A stretch of 64,000 nt of DNA from Olavius algarvensis associated proteobacterium Delta 3 (GCA_903231505.1 CAFBRK010000140.1:1-64000); one strand, 5' to 3'; positions 9,135 to 17,944 are shown, counted from the stretch's first letter. Program-made: numbers and translations. Notes: generated by a model not told the origin, from the sequence alone.

Positions 9135-10436
9135 CTACTTTTTCAATCGGATCCGAACGGAATTGGCGTGGGCGGTCAACCCTTCGGTCTCGGCCAGTTT
9201 AATGATGTCGGCGGCTTCCCGGCGAAACGCCGCCTCGGAGTAATGAACCAGGCTGGTCTTCTTCATAAAATGATCCACGGATAAGGCGGATGCCCATCGG
9301 GCGGTTCCGGAGGTTGGGAGGACATGGTTGGGGCCGGCGATGTAATCGCCCACCGGCTCCGGTGTGAAATTTCCGACAAATACGGCACCGGCATGTCGCA
9401 GCCTGCCGACCCACTCAAACGGGTTGTCGATCTGAAGCTCCAGGTGCTCCGGCGCAATGCGATTGGCCAGATCCACCGCGTCATCCAGGGACGGTACGAC
9501 AAAGATGGCCCCGAACCGGTCGATCGATTCCCTGGCAATTTTCTGGCGCGATAGGGATATCAGCTGCTCCTCAACAGCGGCCGACACGTCACCGGCCAAC
9601 TTCTTTGAAGGCGTGACTAAAATGGCCGACGATAAGACGTCATGTTCGGCCTGGGACAGCAGGTCTGCTGCAATACACTCCGGCCGAGCTGTATCGTCTG
9701 CAATAACAAGAATTTCACTCGGGCCGGCAATCATGTCGATGCCGACGGTTCCGGCCACCAGTTTTTTGGCCAAGGTAACGTAGATATTTCCTGGACCGAC
9801 AATGACATCCACTTTGGGGATAGTTTTTGTCCCATACGCCATTGCGGCGATGGCCCAGGCGCTGCCGATTTTGTAGATTTCATCGACGCCCACCTTCTTG
9901 GCCGCCGCCAGTAAATGGGGATCTACGGAGCCGTCTTTCCGAGACGGTGTGACCATGACCACCTGGTCCACGCCTGCGATTTTGGCCGGAATTGCCCCCA
10001 TCAGCACCGATGAGACCAGCGGTGTGCTGCCCCCTTTGGCGCCGGGCACATATATCCCGGCCCGTTCCACCGGATGCACCAACTGGCCGAGAAATGTCCC
10101 CGGCCGCTGGGTGTGCATCCAGGAGTTGGGCAGCTGCTTTTGATGAAAATCCGTGATCTGGGTTATTGCACGATTCATGGCGCGGGTGAACTTGCGGTCA
10201 ACCTGTTTGGTGGCGACGGCGATTTCTTTGGGGGTCGCCTGTACGGCCGCAACAGTCATTTTCGGTGCATCAAATTGCCGGGCGTAATTGATGACCGCCG
10301 TATCACCGTTTTTTCGGACATCTTCCAGAATCCTGGCTACGGCCGTGATATCTTTTTTTCTGAACGTCAGACCCCGATCGACAATGGCGGCCAGCCGTTT
10401 CTCCGCTGTAGATGATGGGAACGAAAAAATTTTCAT
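9135..10436 (-). CDS. hisD: Histidinol dehydrogenase
   Basis: Zinc- and NAD-dependent enzyme that oxidises L-histidinol to L-histidine, the last two steps of histidine synthesis. The 433 residues match HisD. Conserved regions seen are AGIYVPGGK-like (ERAGIYVPGAKGGSTPL, about residue 115-131), VDVIVGPGNIYV (about 208), DMIAGPSEILV (about 235) and the zinc/catalytic region APEHLELQ (about 325). ATG at 10436 is used; a TTG directly upstream is the alternative. The gene stands alone, away from other his genes, and is divergent from serC. Confidence 0.95.
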   Translation of the reverse strand: MKIFSFPSSTAEKRLAAIVDRGLTFRKKDITAVARILEDVRKNGDTAVINYARQFDAPKMTVAAVQATPKEIAVATKQVDRKFTRAMNRAITQITDFHQKQLPNSWMHTQRPGTFLGQLVHPVERAGIYVPGAKGGSTPLVSSVLMGAIPAKIAGVDQVVMVTPSRKDGSVDPHLLAAAKKVGVDEIYKIGSAWAIAAMAYGTKTIPKVDVIVGPGNIYVTLAKKLVAGTVGIDMIAGPSEILVIADDTARPECIAADLLSQAEHDVLSSAILVTPSKKLAGDVSAAVEEQLISLSRQKIARESIDRFGAIFVVPSLDDAVDLANRIAPEHLELQIDNPFEWVGRLRHAGAVFVGNFTPEPVGDYIAGPNHVLPTSGTARWASALSVDHFMKKTSLVHYSEAAFRREAADIIKLAETEGLTAHANSVRIRLKK

Positions 10437-10615
10437 CAAGCACCTTACCTCTTATGTTGTTCAATATTTACGCAATGTTGATAGGGTCTGTAGAGGTGTT
10501 TGTCAACTTTATCCATATCGTCATCCATACATTTTTGTCACGGCCAACCCAGACCTTCACGGACAAATAGAGCTTTCCCCAGCACGAAACCTTTGGAGCG
10601 GCATCGCCGCGTTTC

Positions 10616-10638
10616 ATAAAATCGTTGCACGATTTTAT
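10616..10638. repeat. Short perfect hairpin (ATAAAATCGT family, copy A)
   Basis: ATAAAATCGT (10616-10625), loop TGC, ACGATTTTAT (10629-10638). Preceded by GCGTTTC. The same sequence, including GCGTTTC, recurs at 62850-62872. The hisD-serC gap (10437-10785) holds this hairpin and the related one at 10750; no other signal was recognised. Confidence 0.75.
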
Positions 10639-10749
10639 TATTTGACAACTCCCGGATGTTTTGCACAAATTGACTCGGCTTACGAATTCAGAATTTTTAT
10701 TTTTTTTCCTAATTTAAACTCGCACGGCAGCTTATGCTGCGGTGCGTTC

Positions 10750-10772
10750 ATAAAATCGTGAAACGATTTTAT
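10750..10772 (+). promoter_or_regulatory. Hairpin abutting the serC ribosome binding site
   Basis: ATAAAATCGT (10750-10759), loop GAA, ACGATTTTAT (10763-10772), followed at once by AAGGGGGA and the serC ATG at 10786. The arrangement TTCATAAAAT...ATTTTATAAGG is repeated upstream of the thiolase gene (28822-28846, minus strand). It could affect translation or mRNA stability. Confidence 0.6.
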
Positions 10773-10785
10773 AAGGGGGAACGGA

Positions 10786-11874
10786 ATGACGGAAAAGCGG
10801 ATTTACAATTTCAATGCGGGGCCTGCGGCACTGCCCCTTCCGGTCCTGGAAGAAATCCAGGGCTCATTTTTAAATTTCGACGGCTCTGGCATGTCCATCA
10901 CGGAAGTCAGCCACCGGTCCAAGTGGTTCGACGATGTGATCAACGATGCCATCGACCGGACCAAGCGCATCCTCGGGCTCGGGGACGAGTACCAGGTGCT
11001 TTTTCTCCAGGGGGGGGCCAGCACGCAATTCTGCATGGTGCCGATGAACTTTCTGGCAGACGGAAGCACAGCCGATTATGTGGACACCGGAACCTGGTCC
11101 ACCAAGGCCATCAAGGAGGCCGAGATCCTGGGCAAACCGATCCAGATGGTGGCCTCCTCGGCAGATCGGGACTACGCCTACATACCCAAAGATATCGGGT
11201 TTACCCCCGGTGCCATCTATGTGCACGTGACATCGAACAACACCATCAAGGGGACCCAGTGGGCGGATTTTCCGGACACGGCGGGTGTGCCGCTGGTGTC
11301 GGACATGTCCTCGGACATTTTCAGCCGAAAGCTCGACATCGACCGGTTCGGGCTGATCTACGCCGGTGCCCAGAAAAACATCGGACCGGCCGGGGTCTGC
11401 ATGGTCATCGTACGGGACGACCTGCTCGAACGGGTGCCGGAGAATCTTCCCTCCATGCTGAAATACACCACCTTTGTAAAAAAGAATTCCATGTACAACA
11501 CACCGCCGTGCTTTGCGATCTACACCGTCCAGCTCGTTCTCAAGTGGCTGGAGGAGACCATCGGGGGGCTGGACAACATGGAACGCCTCAACCGGGAGAA
11601 GGCCGAGCGGCTCTATAGTTTTTTCGATACCAGCGGATTCTATCGGGGGACGGCCGATGCCGACAGCCGGTCGATGATGAACGTCACCTTCCGTCTGCCC
11701 AGCGAAGACCTGGAAACGAGGTTTGTGGCGGAAGCGCTCGAAAACGATCTCGGCGGCCTCAAGGGCCACCGCTCGGTGGGCGGATGCCGGGCGTCCATTT
11801 ACAATCCCACCCCCATGGCCGCCATCGATGCCCTGATCGATTTCATGAAGGAGTTTGAAAAGACAAACGGATGA
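10786..11874 (+). CDS. serC: Phosphoserine aminotransferase
   Basis: PLP-dependent aminotransferase that converts 3-phosphohydroxypyruvate to 3-phosphoserine in serine synthesis and can act in pyridoxal phosphate synthesis. The 362 residues and class V fold match SerC. It opens with YNFNAGPAALP, has the substrate-loop region SMSITEVSHRS and the PLP lysine in YAGAQKNIGPAGVC (about residue 196), and ends with GGCRASIYNPTP. A long overlapping frame on the same strand (10734-11618) is a shadow. ATG at 10786 has AAGGGGGA upstream. A strong terminator follows. Confidence 0.96.
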   Translation: MTEKRIYNFNAGPAALPLPVLEEIQGSFLNFDGSGMSITEVSHRSKWFDDVINDAIDRTKRILGLGDEYQVLFLQGGASTQFCMVPMNFLADGSTADYVDTGTWSTKAIKEAEILGKPIQMVASSADRDYAYIPKDIGFTPGAIYVHVTSNNTIKGTQWADFPDTAGVPLVSDMSSDIFSRKLDIDRFGLIYAGAQKNIGPAGVCMVIVRDDLLERVPENLPSMLKYTTFVKKNSMYNTPPCFAIYTVQLVLKWLEETIGGLDNMERLNREKAERLYSFFDTSGFYRGTADADSRSMMNVTFRLPSEDLETRFVAEALENDLGGLKGHRSVGGCRASIYNPTPMAAIDALIDFMKEFEKTNG

Positions 11875-11899
11875 AAGGCCTCAAGATTTAGGTAAAAAA

Positions 11900-11934
11900 G
11901 ACGGGCAGCCTGATCGGCTGCCCGTCCTTTTTTA
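11900..11934 (+). terminator. Rho-independent terminator of serC
   Basis: GACGGGCAGCC (11900-11910), loop TGATC, GGCTGCCCGTC (11916-11926), then a run of T. The stem is a perfect 11 bp and the hairpin is 26 bases after the serC stop. Confidence 0.93.
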
Positions 11935-12027
11935 TTGCTGAATAATTGTGCGGACTAAGATTGATATATTGCTACGGATAACCTTTTTTTTAAGGTGTAA
12001 AGATATAGCCGGAGTGCGTATAGGCGT

Positions 12028-12459
12028 TCAGGATCCGGACGGGCTATCGGAATCGGAATCGGTATCGGTATCGGTCATTTTTACGCTGAACTCTGCTAAT
12101 TCCTCCCGAACCGAGTATCCACGATGTCCAAGCTTCGTCAGCATAGCAACGATTCGGTCGATCATATCTTTGGCTTCAGCATTCTTCTCCGCAGCGAGAG
12201 CACCGCACACTTCCAAGACATCCTGCGTAGCTGCACATTCCAGCGCCGAACCACGAGCGATTTAGAAGAACCTTCGCCGGTTGGCCTCTGTGGCCTTGCC
12301 ATTGCCCTCGACTATATTTAGGGGGATCGACTGCGACGCGCGGAGCAACCGGTCCCGAGCGCTTCGATGCCCCTTCAGGTTTTCACAGAACCGATAGACC
12401 CAACCAACATATTTGAGGAATAATCGATAGACATCCAGTTGTTCATGTCCGAAAGTCAT
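12028..12459 (-). pseudogene. Four-helix-bundle (S23/Avd-like) protein gene with an in-frame stop
   Basis: The frame from 12459 encodes MTFGHEQLDVYRLFLKYV-like sequence with ASQSIPLNIVEGNGK, the hallmark of the four-helix-bundle S23 family. A TAA at 12262-12264 interrupts RRFF, and the same frame continues IARGSALECAATQD, the family's next conserved block. A single base change to TAT or TAC would restore a protein of about 143 residues. The C-terminus MTDTDTDSDSDSPSGS is encoded by a hexanucleotide repeat. Family members lie in intervening sequences of 23S rRNA genes or stand alone; a relative (Avd) serves diversity-generating retroelements. No reverse transcriptase is near. Confidence 0.8.
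12046..12075. repeat. ATCGGA/ATCGGT hexanucleotide repeat, left flank of the S23 gene
   Basis: Five units alternating ATCGGA and ATCGGT. An inverted counterpart (CGATAC/CGATTC units) is at 12474-12505 on the other side of the S23 gene, so the gene is bracketed by inverted low-complexity repeats. Confidence 0.8.
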
Positions 12460-12473
12460 CGCTATTTATCCTT

Positions 12474-12505
12474 CGATACCGATTCCGATACCGATCCCGA
12501 CCCCG
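12474..12505. repeat. CGATAC/CGATTC hexanucleotide repeat, right flank of the S23 gene
   Basis: Units CGATAC, CGATTC, CGATAC, CGATCC, CGACCC: the reverse complement of the array at 12046-12075. Confidence 0.8.
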
Positions 12506-12568
12506 AGGATAAGAATTCCGCTCAATCGATGCAGTAGCTCAGGACCGGAACTCCTAATTGGAGCTTTG

Positions 12569-13558
12569 CTATTTTTTACTCAACAGCACCTGAAAGTAGT
12601 CGGTCAGCTTGACAAAGGTTTTCTGGTCGCCGCCCACGTCCGGGTGATGTTCCATGGCCTTTTGCCGGTACAGCCGGGTCAACGCCTTGCGGTCCATTTT
12701 CTTCAGGGTTTTCCAACTCGCCCCGAACAGCCTGGCCGCCTCTTCAATCTTGATCTGAACTTTTTTGGGCGGGATGTACCGCCGGTGGCGGTTCATGAAA
12801 TCACGGTAGTAATCCTCCATGAATGTGGGCCGGGGAAAGTCATTGTCGAAATACATGATAACGTATTTGATCAGGTACTCCCGGAGGCCGTTTGAGTCGG
12901 GAAGGCCGGCCCACAATTCGGCGTCCTCGTTCAATGTGCAGAGTGTTTCAATGAAGTAGTCGTCCAGGGTCTCCTTTTCGATGACACTGGGATGCTGCCT
13001 GTACAACGGGCCGGAGAAAAAGTCCTGCAGGTTGAAAACAGTGTAGACATAGGCCGCCCGTTCGCGGGGTTTCAGAATGTGCTCCTGCTCGGTGAGGAGC
13101 TGTTCGATCTCGTCCCGTGACCTGCGCCAGACACCCCGAAAAAACCGTGGCGGCACCCGGTTGAGGTGGCGCTGGTCCATTTGCCCGCAGCGGAGAAAAT
13201 GGATGCGTCGTTTATCGAAGATGTGCACCCCTGCGGCCGGTTCCGAAGTCCCCCGGGCCGGACTCTGCCGGGTCCAGTTTTTCTGGAATCCGACGATGAC
13301 CCGCTGTATTTCCGGATCGAGAAAATCCCAGAAAATACGGTCCATTTCGTCCAATTCAAAGGGTACCCCCTCTTCATCGAGAGCGTCCTCGATGGCCGGG
13401 TCGTAATAATAGCCCTTCCCACCCGGGTAAACGATGAATTCAGAAGGGTCTTTCCCCAGATCGAAAATCTCACGGCTTTTCCAGCAGCCATCGTCCTGAA
13501 AGGATTCCCGGATGGAATAATAGGTGTCTTTTTCGATGGTTTTCCGTGCCAGATACAT
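12569..13558 (-). CDS. J-domain (DnaJ-like) protein with uncharacterised N-terminal region
   Basis: A 329-residue protein. The C-terminal 65 residues form a J domain: the helix LTRLYRQKAME followed by the HPD tripeptide in HHPDVGGDQKTFVKL (about residues 307-321), the part that stimulates Hsp70 ATPase. The N-terminal 250 residues (YYSIRES, FVYPGGKGYYYDP-like blocks, and a helical region) are not recognised. J domains at the C-terminus are unusual compared with classical DnaJ. ATG at 13558 has GAGGC upstream. It is flanked by a structured repeat on its 5' side and is probably monocistronic. Confidence 0.75.
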   Translation of the reverse strand: MYLARKTIEKDTYYSIRESFQDDGCWKSREIFDLGKDPSEFIVYPGGKGYYYDPAIEDALDEEGVPFELDEMDRIFWDFLDPEIQRVIVGFQKNWTRQSPARGTSEPAAGVHIFDKRRIHFLRCGQMDQRHLNRVPPRFFRGVWRRSRDEIEQLLTEQEHILKPRERAAYVYTVFNLQDFFSGPLYRQHPSVIEKETLDDYFIETLCTLNEDAELWAGLPDSNGLREYLIKYVIMYFDNDFPRPTFMEDYYRDFMNRHRRYIPPKKVQIKIEEAARLFGASWKTLKKMDRKALTRLYRQKAMEHHPDVGGDQKTFVKLTDYFQVLLSKK

Positions 13559-13580
13559 ATTGCCTCGTAAGATTAAAGGA

Positions 13581-13776
13581 TTACCGCAGAGGCGCGGAGT
13601 TCGCAGAGAAATTATTAGTTTTTCAGAATCCCTGAGAGGGGGATTCTGAAAGAATTGAATCTCACAGACGGATTAAACGCCCATCTGTTGGGGTGAGTAA
13701 CAATTTTGCTTTTCGTCCTCTCAGCGAAAAGCAAAACAATATTGATACGTTGCGATCTCAGCGCCTCTGCGGTGAA
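13581..13776. repeat. Structured intergenic repeat, copy 2 (two-hairpin element)
   Basis: Ends are TTACCGCAGAGGCGCGGAG and its inverted relative CAGCGCCTCTGCGGTGAA. Hairpin A is 13621-13632/13640-13651 (TTTCAGAATCCC, loop TGAGAGG). Hairpin B is 13704-13715/13725-13736 (TTTTGCTTTTCG, loop TCCTCTCAG). The loop core CCTCTCA is the exact reverse complement of TGAGAGG. It fills the gap between the J-domain gene and xthA. Confidence 0.88.
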
Positions 13777-13812
13777 AAGCAGTTAGTTGCCCAAGCTGGC
13801 GAATCCGATTAA

Positions 13813-14586
13813 TTAAATATCGAATTCCGCGATCACATACGTATGGTCCGACGGCTTGGGTTTCATGCGGGGCGCGATGTCGATCCAGCAATCGGTGGAC
13901 CGGTCTGCTGCGGGTTTAGTGGCGCAGATGTGGTCGATGCGCCAGCCCAGACCTCTTTTCACGGCATTCGGGATGCGGTAGTCCCAAAATGAAAATGCCT
14001 TTTCCTCGGGTCTGTGTTTTCGAAAGACATCCGTGAATCCCCAGTCCATGATCCGGGCCAGTGCCTTGTGCTCATCCGGATGGAAACAGACGCTGCCGGC
14101 CAGTTTTTCCGGATCGTACACGTCCAGCGGTGTGGGCGCCACGTTAAAATCCCCAACCCAGATAATCGGCTGGTCGGGAGTAAAATATGTCTCAAAATAG
14201 TCCCGCAGTCGCGAATACCAGTTCAGCTTGTATGCAAATTTTTCCGAGCCCACGGCCTGTCCCTGGGGGATGTAAGTATTGACGATGACACAGTCATAAA
14301 GGGTGGCCCGGATCAGCCGGGGCCCCTCGGTGGCATCATCCGGCCCGAATCCGGAGACCGCATCTTCCGGCGCCTGGCGGCTGAGTACGGCAACGCCATT
14401 ATAGGACTTCTGGCCCTTGAAGGCACAATGGTAGCCGGTCTCTTCCAGGGCGGCTAAGGGAAAGTCGGGATCCTGGACCTTGGTTTCCTGGATGCACAGA
14501 ACGTCCGGCGCCTCCTGTTGGAGCCATTCCAGGAGGCCGGCCATGCGTGCACGGATTCCGTTGGCATTGAACGTCGCGATTTTCAT
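13813..14586 (-). CDS. xthA: Exodeoxyribonuclease III
   Basis: A 257-residue Mg-dependent endonuclease/exonuclease/phosphatase-fold enzyme that cleaves DNA at abasic sites and trims 3' ends in base-excision repair. Landmarks are MKIATFNANGIRAR at the N-terminus, the metal-binding glutamate in LCIQETKVQD (about residue 35), IPQGQAVGSEKFAYKL, VGDFNVAPTPLD (about 146) and the catalytic C-terminal SDHTYVIAEF. ATG at 14586 is preferred over a GTG six bases upstream. Cytoplasmic; appears to be transcribed alone. Confidence 0.94.
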   Translation of the reverse strand: MKIATFNANGIRARMAGLLEWLQQEAPDVLCIQETKVQDPDFPLAALEETGYHCAFKGQKSYNGVAVLSRQAPEDAVSGFGPDDATEGPRLIRATLYDCVIVNTYIPQGQAVGSEKFAYKLNWYSRLRDYFETYFTPDQPIIWVGDFNVAPTPLDVYDPEKLAGSVCFHPDEHKALARIMDWGFTDVFRKHRPEEKAFSFWDYRIPNAVKRGLGWRIDHICATKPAADRSTDCWIDIAPRMKPKPSDHTYVIAEFDI

Positions 14587-14766
14587 GGTCACCAGCCGCT
14601 GAATCGGGTTAATGTCATTGTCGGACTACCCGGATAGTTTATTTATGTTCCGGGTAAATTTTTTTCTTTAAATGATGAGCATACATCTGCCCAATAGAGC
14701 ACAAACAACTGTTGCATTCAAATCGTTGCCGTCTGCGGCCATGGCGGCTGTCAGTTCTGGTTTTTC

Positions 14767-14795
14767 TTGACATAACCGGGCAATATCAATAACTA
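14767..14795 (+). promoter_or_regulatory. Predicted sigma-70 promoter of the aldehyde oxidoreductase gene
   Basis: TTTTTCTTGACA gives -35 TTGACA (14767-14772); TAACTA (14790-14795) is 17 bp downstream. The same T-rich block before TTGAC is seen at other predicted promoters in the window (16678, 40107, 45135, 57748). The rest of the 14587-14880 gap shows nothing. Confidence 0.55.
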
Positions 14796-14880
14796 CATGT
14801 ATGGTTTTCTCCACCCGACAGGGTGATTGCCCCGTTGGTACCCGCTTCGATTGAACCCCCCAAGCTAAAGGAGGTCACCC

Positions 14881-16623
14881 ATGGACAAAATTTTAAGGAT
14901 CAACACCGGCGCTGATGGAGGCCCGAGCTTCACCATTGACGGGCTCGGTGACTACGCAGGCCATGGCGGACGCGGCATGACCTCTTCTATCATTGCCAAA
15001 GAAGTCCCCCCCGACTGCCATCCCCTGGGTGCGGATAACAAACTCGTCATTGCCCCGGGATTGCTCAGCGGCAGTCTGGCGGCCATGTCCGGACGGATTT
15101 CCGTCGGGTGCAAAAGCCCACTGACCGGGGGAATCAAAGAATCCAATGCGGGCGGGCAGCCCTCCCAGATGCTTGGCCGATTGGGTTATGCGGCCATCGT
15201 GCTTGAAGGTCAACCCAGCGATGACGCCCTGTACAAGGTTTTCATCAACAAGGACGGCGTCAAGATAGAGGCCGATAACGGCCTCAAGATGCTCGGGAAC
15301 TATGATGTGGTCGATAAAATGAAAGCCGAATACGGCGAAAAAGTCGGCTGCATTTCCATTGGTCAAGCCGGTGAAATGAAGCTGGCCGGGGCCTCCGTGG
15401 CTTTCTCTGATATGGAGCAGCGACCGACCCGGCACGCCGGCCGCGGGGGCAGCGGTGCCGTGATGGGATCCAAGGGCATTAAGGTGATCGTTGTGGATGA
15501 CACCGATTGTCCGGCCCGTGCCCCTAAAAATCCGGACGCCTTCAAGGAAGCCAACAAGGCATTTGTCCAGGGGCTTCGCAAGCACCCGGTGACCGGTGAA
15601 GGCCTGCCAACCTATGGCACCAATGTGCTGACGAACGTGATCAGCGAGGCCGGCGCCTATCCGACGAACAACTTTCAGAAGGGCTCCTTTGATGGCGCAT
15701 CGAATATCAGCGGTGAGACCCAGGCCGAACTGGAAATCGAACGGGGCGGAAAAGGAGCGAACACCCATGGCTGCCATCGCGGCTGCGTGATCCGGTGCTC
15801 CGGAACGTTCTACGACAAAAACGGTCGATTCCTAACCAAACAGCCGGAGTACGAAACCGTGTGGGCCCATGGCGGAAACTGCGGTATCGATGACCTTGAT
15901 GCCATCGCCCAGATCGACCGGCTTGACGATGACTTCGGGCTGGATACCATCGAGATGGGAGCCGCCATTGCTGTTGCCATGGAAGGTGGCCTTGCCGAAT
16001 TCGGTGACGCCGACGCGGCCATCAACCTTGTAAAGGAAGTCGGGAAGGGGTCCCCCCTTGGACGGATACTTGGCAGCGGTTCCGAGGTCACCGGAAAGGT
16101 ATTCGGTGTGGAACGGGTCCCAACAGTGAAGGGGCAGGCCATGCCGGCATACGATCCCCGGGCCGTCATGGGCATCGGGGTGACCTATGCCACGACCCCC
16201 ATGGGAGCGGACCACACGGCCGGATACGCGATCGCAACCAACATCCTGAAAGTCGGTGGTGACGTGGATCCGCTGAAACCGGAGGGTCAAGTGGAGTTGT
16301 CACGCAACCTCCAGATTGCCACGGCCGCCATCGATGCCACGGGTATGTGCCTGTTTATTGCATTTGCCATCCTGGATCAGGAAGATACCTTCCAGGCGCT
16401 GCTCGATATCATCAATGGATTTACCGGAGCCAGTATGACCGGTGATGATGTTACCGCTCTTGGCAAACAGATTCTTGACATGGAGCGGGACTTCAATGCG
16501 CGGGCCGGATTCACTCCCAAAGACGATCGTTTGCCGGCCTATATGAAGAGTGAAGCACTGCCGCCCCATAACATTACATTTGAAGTCGCGGATGACGAAC
16601 TGGATAAGGTCTTTAACTGGTAA
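14881..16623 (+). CDS. Aldehyde ferredoxin oxidoreductase family protein
   Basis: A 580-residue tungsten- or molybdenum-bispterin enzyme family that oxidises aldehydes to acids with ferredoxin, or runs in reverse on acids. The N-terminal AOR domain (about residues 1-205) has GGRGMTSSI and the GRGGSGAVMGSKG pterin-binding block. The [4Fe-4S] ligands are Cys298, Cys302 and Cys306 in GCHRGCVIRC and Cys490 in DATGMC. The spacing CX3CX3C differs from the CX2CX3C of the Pyrococcus enzyme. The substrate is not predictable. ATG at 14881 has AAAGGAGG upstream. A strong terminator follows. Confidence 0.9.
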   Translation: MDKILRINTGADGGPSFTIDGLGDYAGHGGRGMTSSIIAKEVPPDCHPLGADNKLVIAPGLLSGSLAAMSGRISVGCKSPLTGGIKESNAGGQPSQMLGRLGYAAIVLEGQPSDDALYKVFINKDGVKIEADNGLKMLGNYDVVDKMKAEYGEKVGCISIGQAGEMKLAGASVAFSDMEQRPTRHAGRGGSGAVMGSKGIKVIVVDDTDCPARAPKNPDAFKEANKAFVQGLRKHPVTGEGLPTYGTNVLTNVISEAGAYPTNNFQKGSFDGASNISGETQAELEIERGGKGANTHGCHRGCVIRCSGTFYDKNGRFLTKQPEYETVWAHGGNCGIDDLDAIAQIDRLDDDFGLDTIEMGAAIAVAMEGGLAEFGDADAAINLVKEVGKGSPLGRILGSGSEVTGKVFGVERVPTVKGQAMPAYDPRAVMGIGVTYATTPMGADHTAGYAIATNILKVGGDVDPLKPEGQVELSRNLQIATAAIDATGMCLFIAFAILDQEDTFQALLDIINGFTGASMTGDDVTALGKQILDMERDFNARAGFTPKDDRLPAYMKSEALPPHNITFEVADDELDKVFNW

Positions 16624-16647
16624 CATTGGATAGAAAGCGGTTTAAAA

Positions 16648-16677
16648 GGGAGCACGATACCGTGCTCCCTTTTTTTC
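16648..16677 (+). terminator. Rho-independent terminator of the aldehyde oxidoreductase gene
   Basis: GGGAGCACG (16648-16656), loop ATAC, CGTGCTCCC (16661-16669), followed by eight consecutive T. Confidence 0.93.
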
Positions 16678-16706
16678 TTGACTGTTTTCAGAAGGTTAGA
16701 GATTAT
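16678..16706 (+). promoter_or_regulatory. Predicted sigma-70 promoter for the 16781 gene
   Basis: TTGACT (16678-16683) and GATTAT (16701-16706) with a 17-bp spacer, starting directly after the T run of the preceding terminator. Confidence 0.5.
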
Positions 16707-16780
16707 GATGACGTCATTTGAAATCCGGATACTCATGATATGCGATTCTTCTCCTGTTTCAAAAACCAAATGGGCAGGCC

Positions 16781-17383
16781 ATGATCACCTTAGATTTGAA
16801 AACAGAGCGGGGATGGCTGCGTAAATTGAATCCGATTTTTGGTGCCGGGTTCTGGGTAAAAGCGGCTGTGGGGCTGAGTATCCGTGACGTTCTCTGTCGA
16901 CAGCTGGGGGTGGCTGATGATTATCTGGACAACCGGGTGCAGACCTTATTTTTAGACGGTAAACCGGTCGATGATGTGGATCGGGCCATCGTTCCGGACG
17001 GTGGGGTCCTGACTCTTTCTGCAGCCATGCCCGGGTTGGTCGGTGCAACCTTCCGAAAAGGCGGACACCTGGCACCGATGCGAGGGAGCATCACCTGTGC
17101 GGCTGAAGACGAAACCTGTGAATTGGACGGCAGGGTAAAGATTAAGCTGTTTAATGTGGTTGCCCGTGAATTGAGTCCTGGTTTTCTTGGAATGGGCATC
17201 ATTATTTCCGGGCAGCCGGAGTGTCAGTTTTTTGAAGGTCGGTCGACTAAGTTCTGGAATGGGTGTCAAGCGGCCAAATTAGACGGCCGAAACATTGACA
17301 TAGAACAACTCCGGGAGCTTTCATTCGAATTTGAGGAGATGGGGTTGACCGTTATCGAAGATTCCGCAGAGGCATCCCCATAA
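16781..17383 (+). CDS. Uncharacterised protein downstream of aldehyde ferredoxin oxidoreductase
   Basis: A 200-residue protein I cannot place in a named family. Residues about 50-90 (VQTLFLDGKPVDDVDRAIV then DGGVLTLSAAMPGLVG) resemble the beta-grasp pattern of MoaD/ThiS-like proteins, where a short loop and DG precede a hydrophobic strand and glycines; this is inference. The rest looks like a small alpha/beta protein with no signal peptide and no membrane segment. Because the preceding gene is a pterin enzyme, a link to cofactor assembly is possible. It has its own predicted promoter. The ribosome binding site before ATG 16781 is weak. Confidence 0.65.
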   Translation: MITLDLKTERGWLRKLNPIFGAGFWVKAAVGLSIRDVLCRQLGVADDYLDNRVQTLFLDGKPVDDVDRAIVPDGGVLTLSAAMPGLVGATFRKGGHLAPMRGSITCAAEDETCELDGRVKIKLFNVVARELSPGFLGMGIIISGQPECQFFEGRSTKFWNGCQAAKLDGRNIDIEQLRELSFEFEEMGLTVIEDSAEASP

Positions 17384-17425
17384 CCGTCCCGAATCATAAC
17401 ACTTGCGCATGGGAGGAGGCCAAAA

Positions 17426-17944
17426 TTGAAACCGCAAGACGGATTGATTCAGGAAAACCTGGCGGCCCTTCAACAAGCCGTCGACCTGATCGAGCAGATT
17501 ACCGACGATCAATACACCAGCAATGACCACCCCATTTTCAAAAGCGGGGTGGGAAAGCATGTTCGTCATATCCTGGATTTCTACGCGGCCTTCCTTGGTG
17601 GGGAAGATGATCGGGTTAACTATGACGCGCGGCAGCGATCTTCAGATGTGGAAACGAACCGGAAAGCCGCCATCGATAAAATTCATGAGACTATGGGCTC
17701 GCTCAAGCGCGTGACCCACCCGGACACCAAGCTCGTGAGTAAAAATGACGACTGCGGGGAGAGAGATCCCGCTATCGAATACAGCCCCTCATCAGTTGGG
17801 CGCGAGCTGCAATTTCTGGCCAGTCATACCGTTCATCACTATGCTATCGTGGCAATGATTCTGCATTCTTTAGGGGTGTCTATTCCCAAAGATTTCGGTA
17901 TCGCGCCGTCCACGCTCGCATACTGGCGAACACAATCCACCTAA
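17426..17944 (+). CDS. DinB-like metal-binding protein
   Basis: A 172-residue four-helix protein resembling the DinB/YfiT superfamily. Histidines expected to bind a divalent metal are seen in VGKHVRHILDFY (about residues 42-53) and in SHTVHHYAIV (about 135-144). Superfamily members include thiol-dependent transferases; the substrate here is unknown. The start is TTG at 17426, chosen because GGGAGGAGG lies directly upstream and no ATG gives a suitable N-terminus. It lies 42 bases after the preceding gene and could be co-transcribed with it. Confidence 0.75.
   Translation: MKPQDGLIQENLAALQQAVDLIEQITDDQYTSNDHPIFKSGVGKHVRHILDFYAAFLGGEDDRVNYDARQRSSDVETNRKAAIDKIHETMGSLKRVTHPDTKLVSKNDDCGERDPAIEYSPSSVGRELQFLASHTVHHYAIVAMILHSLGVSIPKDFGIAPSTLAYWRTQST

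Noticed and set aside
10734..11618. 294-residue open frame overlapping serC
   Set aside because: Same strand, different frame from serC, which has clear family motifs and a ribosome binding site; the other is a shadow.
12028..12459. Diversity-generating retroelement suggested by the Avd-like S23 gene
   Set aside because: No reverse transcriptase, template repeat or variable target gene was found nearby.
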